This document shows, one piece after another, positions 60,277-64,000 of a stretch of 64,000 nt of DNA. A program made the position numbers and the translations under genes. The notes beneath the pieces were generated by a model. The model had not been told where the DNA came from. It saw only the letters and a list, made by a program, of their open reading frames with translations, and made no database searches. The stretch comes from Mya arenaria (lineage: Eukaryota; Mollusca; Bivalvia; Myida; Myidae), in contig NC_069135.1 of the NCBI RefSeq assembly GCF_026914265.1, forward strand, positions 21,755,639-21,819,638, written 5' to 3'. Position 1 is the stretch's first letter, and each line of letters begins with the position of its first letter.

Positions 60277-63206
60277 ATGTCAGTCATCACAAAAGTTCCC
60301 GAGCCAAATATATACGAAGAAATATGTAAAGGTATGATGCTAGTTGATTCAATCACATTTTTATTTATTTTCAAGTCGTAAAATCTAGTTAGAACTAATT
60401 TATTCTCACTGACATTTCGGAAAACGTTTAGGTTTATATACTCGCGAAAATACATTACAAATAATGAAATATTTAATTTACTTTTCGTATGTGTTTACAT
60501 CGTTTGTCGTTTAAGTTGTATGATAAAACAATAGTCCAAATAAATGTAGATTAAAATTTTCTTTGGTTATTTTTGATATGGCAATAGTTTTTATATGACA
60601 TGCTTTTTGCAGAGTTCTCTGGATACAAACAAATCAGAGAGGACGATGAACTCTCAGTGGCTACAGACTACCAGGACTATGATCCTTCAAAACACAATCC
60701 AGTGTTCTTCGGGAAAATGTACAGCCACATTCCGACTGATACACTGGCATATGAAGAAGTTGATGTTGCCCAGACTCATCCATCAGTAATTGGTTACGCT
60801 TTCACAGAGAAGCCAACAAAGTCACCATCTCCACCGCCTACTCCTGTGCCTTCAAAATATGAATGTATGTTACTTATGAGCCAATTGGCTAGACATTTAT
60901 GAAAGCTTATGACATTGTTAACTGTAAAGAATGTGAGAGAGGTCTAATGGTATCGTCGTCTGCCTCTCACTCAAGAGGTTGTTTGTTTGATCTTCACCAT
61001 GGGTACTTTTTAATGACCTCTCAAAAAGGACACTTGTACTAGTTTTATCCATGAAACAGACAGAAGGTTGTTAAAATATCAGTTTTCAACTGTCTTAACA
61101 ATCAAGCTTATGAAATTACTGGTAGTATAAACGAACAACATTGTTGTTAACTTTTTCAAGTGAAATCTAATAATGTGTTATTTTAAAAAAAAATGTATTT
61201 AAGATAAAGATTTAAGTAAGCTGATTACAAGTGTGTCCTTGAAACTTCCAGAGTGGTAAAGATTTGAAAGTTAACAACGATGTTGTTATCAACATTCGTT
61301 AATTTTAACGTAGTATTGAATAATCATTCCAATATGTACTTCTGTTAATTGTACTTGTTTGTAAGTATGCAGTCTCTGTACCAGTTTATTGTGACAATTT
61401 TGAAAGTACTCTTATTTTGGTAACCATTATGTCCATACATAGTCCTTACCATTATAAACTCTTACAGAGTTCACAGTTACCATTTTAAAAGTAAGTTTAA
61501 AACCATTGGTATGATCATATGGCCATATGTGTTCAACATACAAAGACAAAGCGTCCATGCAAGACCCATGTCCCCAATTTTAAGAACAAGGTCACACTAA
61601 GTGTTTGTTCCCAATGGAATGCTGCATATAAGGACATAAAGTATATGTGGTTGTGTCCGGGCTGTAATTTTCCCTTGTTTTATTATTTAAGGTAGCCCCA
61701 GTGAATATCTAGAGCACCATGTTTTCCCAGTTCTTCTACCTGCAATGGAGAGAATGCTTGAACAAGCAAAGAAGGAAAAGTGCTTTGAGGTATGTTATAA
61801 TGAATTTGTTTGGAATTATCTATAATAAATAAAAATAACAAGGAAAACAGCAGATCATTTCTTACTGCAAGTTTACTTTAATGATCAATCATTCACCAGA
61901 ATCTGAATCTACCAAACCCTTATCATAATATAAATTGAAACTGCACAAGCACAACACAGAGTCACCCTGATTTTCTAAGTTCTTGAGAAGTATATTGTCT
62001 TTATTTATGAAATTATTCAAGATCTTGAGAAGTATAAATTTTTCGTTTTGTTGAATATACTTAAATACCTCGATCTTGATGTTGTCAGTCTTTCATCATG
62101 AATTCAAAATAAGGTAGCAATGGTCAGGTGCTTATCCACATCTATTGATGAATGGAATTATTTCTAGTTATACATCTTTTTTGTGTTTCATGACACCAGA
62201 ACTTTATGTTGTTATCGCTGTATGGAATGTCAATTTATTTTCAGAGAAAAAGAACAAAATTTGATGCCCTTGACTACGTAACTGAGTTTTTATACAAGTA
62301 AGTTACATCAAATTCCACTTAATTTTGATATAAGTATAAGAAAATTAAAAACCTGTTTACAGTTATAGAAATCAAAAACATATTATTAAAACCCCCAAAT
62401 AGTTACAAATCTTTCTTTTTACATATTAATAAAAAACTTATATAGTAACGAATATATTTGTTGACACATTATTAAAAAAAATAGTAACAAATAGAATTGT
62501 TGACATATTGTTAAAAAATAAAGTGACAAATAGAACTGTTGACATATTATTAAAAAAACATATAGTTACAAATTAAATTGTTGAAATATTATTTAACAAA
62601 CATATAATTGTAAAGTTAAAAATCTGTATAGTTATGAATTAAATTGTTGACATACTCGTACTATAACAAAAACATATAGTTACAAGAATAATTCTCACTT
62701 GTTTTAACTATTACAGCAACAATTCTGCTAGAAAAGATAAACCAAAGACAAATCTGGAAGACATTCCGTTTGTAAAAGATTGGCTGGAAGATCAGTAAGT
62801 AGTTTGATGTGTTTTGTTTATTAAACTACTTGGCTTGGTGGACACTCAGTTACTGCATTTATGGTATGTCCTGTGTAGCCAAACAAAAAACAAACATGTG
62901 TCAGGATGTCCAGTTTCACGGAACAAAATGAATGTGTCAAAAGTATGTCCTTTATAAAAGTAAATGCTTTCATGTTTTTTTTAAATTCTACATGCTATAT
63001 ATATATATAGCAACACTAAAAAAATGTTTTGTATATGTGCAAACATTCTTTATTTTTATATTTTAATATATCTATATATATATACATCCTTTATATTTAC
63101 ACTATGTCCTTCATACTTCAGTCCACGGCCACCATTACCACTGTCTTTGATCTGGACGGAAGATGAAGCTGCTCTCAAAATCCAGGCTTTTTGGAGGGGT
63201 TACCAG
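60277..63206 (+). CDS. IQCK: IQ motif-containing protein K (3' partial)
   Basis: Six exons: 60277-60331, 60613-60864, 61692-61789, 62245-62297, 62717-62794 and 63122-63206, so far 207 residues; later exons lie beyond the window. The start MSVITKVPEPNIYEEICK opens the frame, and all donor/acceptor phases agree. Diagnostic parts are SPSEYLEHHVFPVLLPAMER, then QAKKEKCFE joined to RKRTKFDALDYVTEFLYN, IPFVKDWLEDQ and PRPPLPLSLIWTEDEAA. The last visible exon carries an IQ-type motif, IQAFWRGYQ, expected to bind calmodulin-like light chains. IQCK is a little-studied protein associated in animals with cilia and sperm flagella; a ciliary role here is inference. It shares a promoter region with LAMTOR3. 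Confidence 0.92.
60937..61080 (+). mobile_element. tRNA-derived SINE, V-SINE/RUDI-like
   Basis: A tRNA-like head (GGTCTAATGGTATCGTCGTC; GTTTGATCTTCACC as a decayed B box) is followed by TGACCTCTCAAAAAGGACAC and TACTAGTTTTATCCATGAAA. The latter resembles the conserved central domain of molluscan V-SINEs (RUDI type) as I remember it. It lies in an IQCK intron. Confidence 0.55.
61790..62244 (+). other. IQCK intron 3
   Basis: No element recognised. Confidence 0.4.
62430..62660 (+). repeat. Diverged tandem repeat, about 40-bp unit, 5 copies
   Basis: TTGACA/TTGAAA recurs at 62461, 62500, 62539, 62581 and 62646, each followed by an ATTATTAAAAAAA-like stretch and TAGTTACAAAT. It lies in IQCK intron 4. 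Old and AT-rich. Confidence 0.7.
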
Positions 63207-63553
63207 GTACATGTAGTTTACATTCAGATTAGTTCAATGGAAATCATTTAATTTTCCTGATTTTTTTAATGTTATTCAATCATGTTGCAAATTTACAGCC
63301 TTGCAAATTTTCAATTTACCAAAGCTTTAAGTTGATTAAATGATGTCATCAAAAAAGTTCAACCTGACAAAAATGATTAAAACAAAAAATAAGATTAAAA
63401 CGACCATGCAAAATTAAAATAATTTACATTTACATAGAAATTACATTTTAATTGATTTTAATTCAATATTGAAGACAGTAATAAACTGATATCAATCAAG
63501 TTTGTCTAAGAACATTTCTGTGATAGTAATCAGTAGATCATGTACTACCGTAA

Positions 63554-63853
63554 TGCACCAGTCATTTGTAACCACGGCTCCCCCAGGTCCGGGGAATAGC
63601 GGGGACTTTGATTTTAGGTCCAGCTAACCCCAGGTAAAATCCCCGCCCTGAGGGGACGAACTGCTGGTAAAATCCCCGCTAAATGCCCCCGCACCCAAGG
63701 GACCTTGGTAAGGCCCATTCCCCGCTAGTTTTGGCGCGAGGACAAAACCACCGCATTCACCCGCACTGCGGGGCCACCTGGAAGGTAAAAACACGGCCCA
63801 TTTTCCCGGCTATCCCCGGTATACCGGGGCCGTGGTTACAATTGACTGGTGCA
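63554..63853. mobile_element. PIF/Harbinger-like MITE, 300 bp, GC-rich, second copy
   Basis: The ends TGCACCAGTCATTTGTAACC and GGTTACAATTGACTGGTGCA are flanked by TAA on both sides (63551-63553 and 63854-63856). The core matches the copy at 21738-21930 in inverted orientation (CACGGCCCATTTTCCCGGCT here against its complement there) and keeps about 100 bp more. It is in an IQCK intron. The minus-strand open frame over its end is not a gene. Confidence 0.85.
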
Positions 63854-64000
63854 TAATTGTCCTTTCTGAGAAGACCAAGAAACTTCCTACTTGTTGTTCT
63901 TAAACCAACATCATCATTGGTTAGAGGCTGACAGCTATACAATAAAACCAACCCATTTATTCCAGATGAAAGTTAATGTTCATAAACTATTTCAGTTCCT

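Noticed and set aside
63757-63951. Minus-strand 64-codon open frame
   Set aside because: It runs over the end of the Harbinger-like MITE at 63554-63853.

Overview
The window is animal nuclear DNA: AT-rich, with genes split by GT-AG introns and a high load of short non-autonomous transposons and minisatellites. The proteins are clearly metazoan. The repeats (fold-back elements, GC-capped elements with internal tandem repeats, tRNA-headed SINEs) resemble those of bivalve molluscs, so a bivalve is my best guess. That is an inference, not a measurement.

Five protein-coding genes can be reconstructed exon by exon with consistent reading phase. (1) 1-5146, plus strand: the 3' part of a C2H2 zinc-finger gene with an acidic C-terminus. 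(2) 12457-18468, minus: complete STUB1/CHIP, a TPR and U-box ubiquitin ligase of 281 residues in 7 exons. (3) 19456-46991, plus: DPF (d4/ubi-d4 family, BAF-complex reader) with 11 exons found and the short first coding exon not found. (4) 57212-59998, minus: complete LAMTOR3 (Ragulator), 125 residues in 6 exons. (5) 60277-63206, plus: the first 6 exons of IQCK, continuing past the window. STUB1/DPF and LAMTOR3/IQCK are head-to-head pairs; the second pair is separated by only 278 bp. The genes form no obvious shared pathway: they cover proteostasis, chromatin reading, mTORC1 signalling and a likely ciliary protein.

The rest is repeat-rich. The intergenic stretch 5147-12456 holds a 26-bp array, a 23-bp array, a fold-back element and a pogo-like MITE. 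The DPF introns (7.2, 5.0 and 5.9 kb are the largest) hold a hAT-like MITE, a PIF/Harbinger-like MITE, four fold-back copies (two carrying the same 179-bp-repeat cargo), nested elements starting with runs of C, a piggyBac-like MITE with a 33-bp palindrome, and others. Downstream of DPF lies the most striking object: a 5.7-kb minisatellite (49266-54970) with a 34-bp unit. Most of its units contain no stop codon in any forward frame, and because 34 is not divisible by 3 all three frames spell the same 34-residue periodic peptide. It also contains a tandem 1219-bp higher-order duplication. A decayed LINE (55280-56772) follows it and ends just beyond the predicted LAMTOR3 polyadenylation signal.

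Nothing prokaryotic, viral or CRISPR-like was seen. Exon borders were read by eye from splice signals and phase. Repeat family names are by resemblance of ends and target-site duplications, not by database search.
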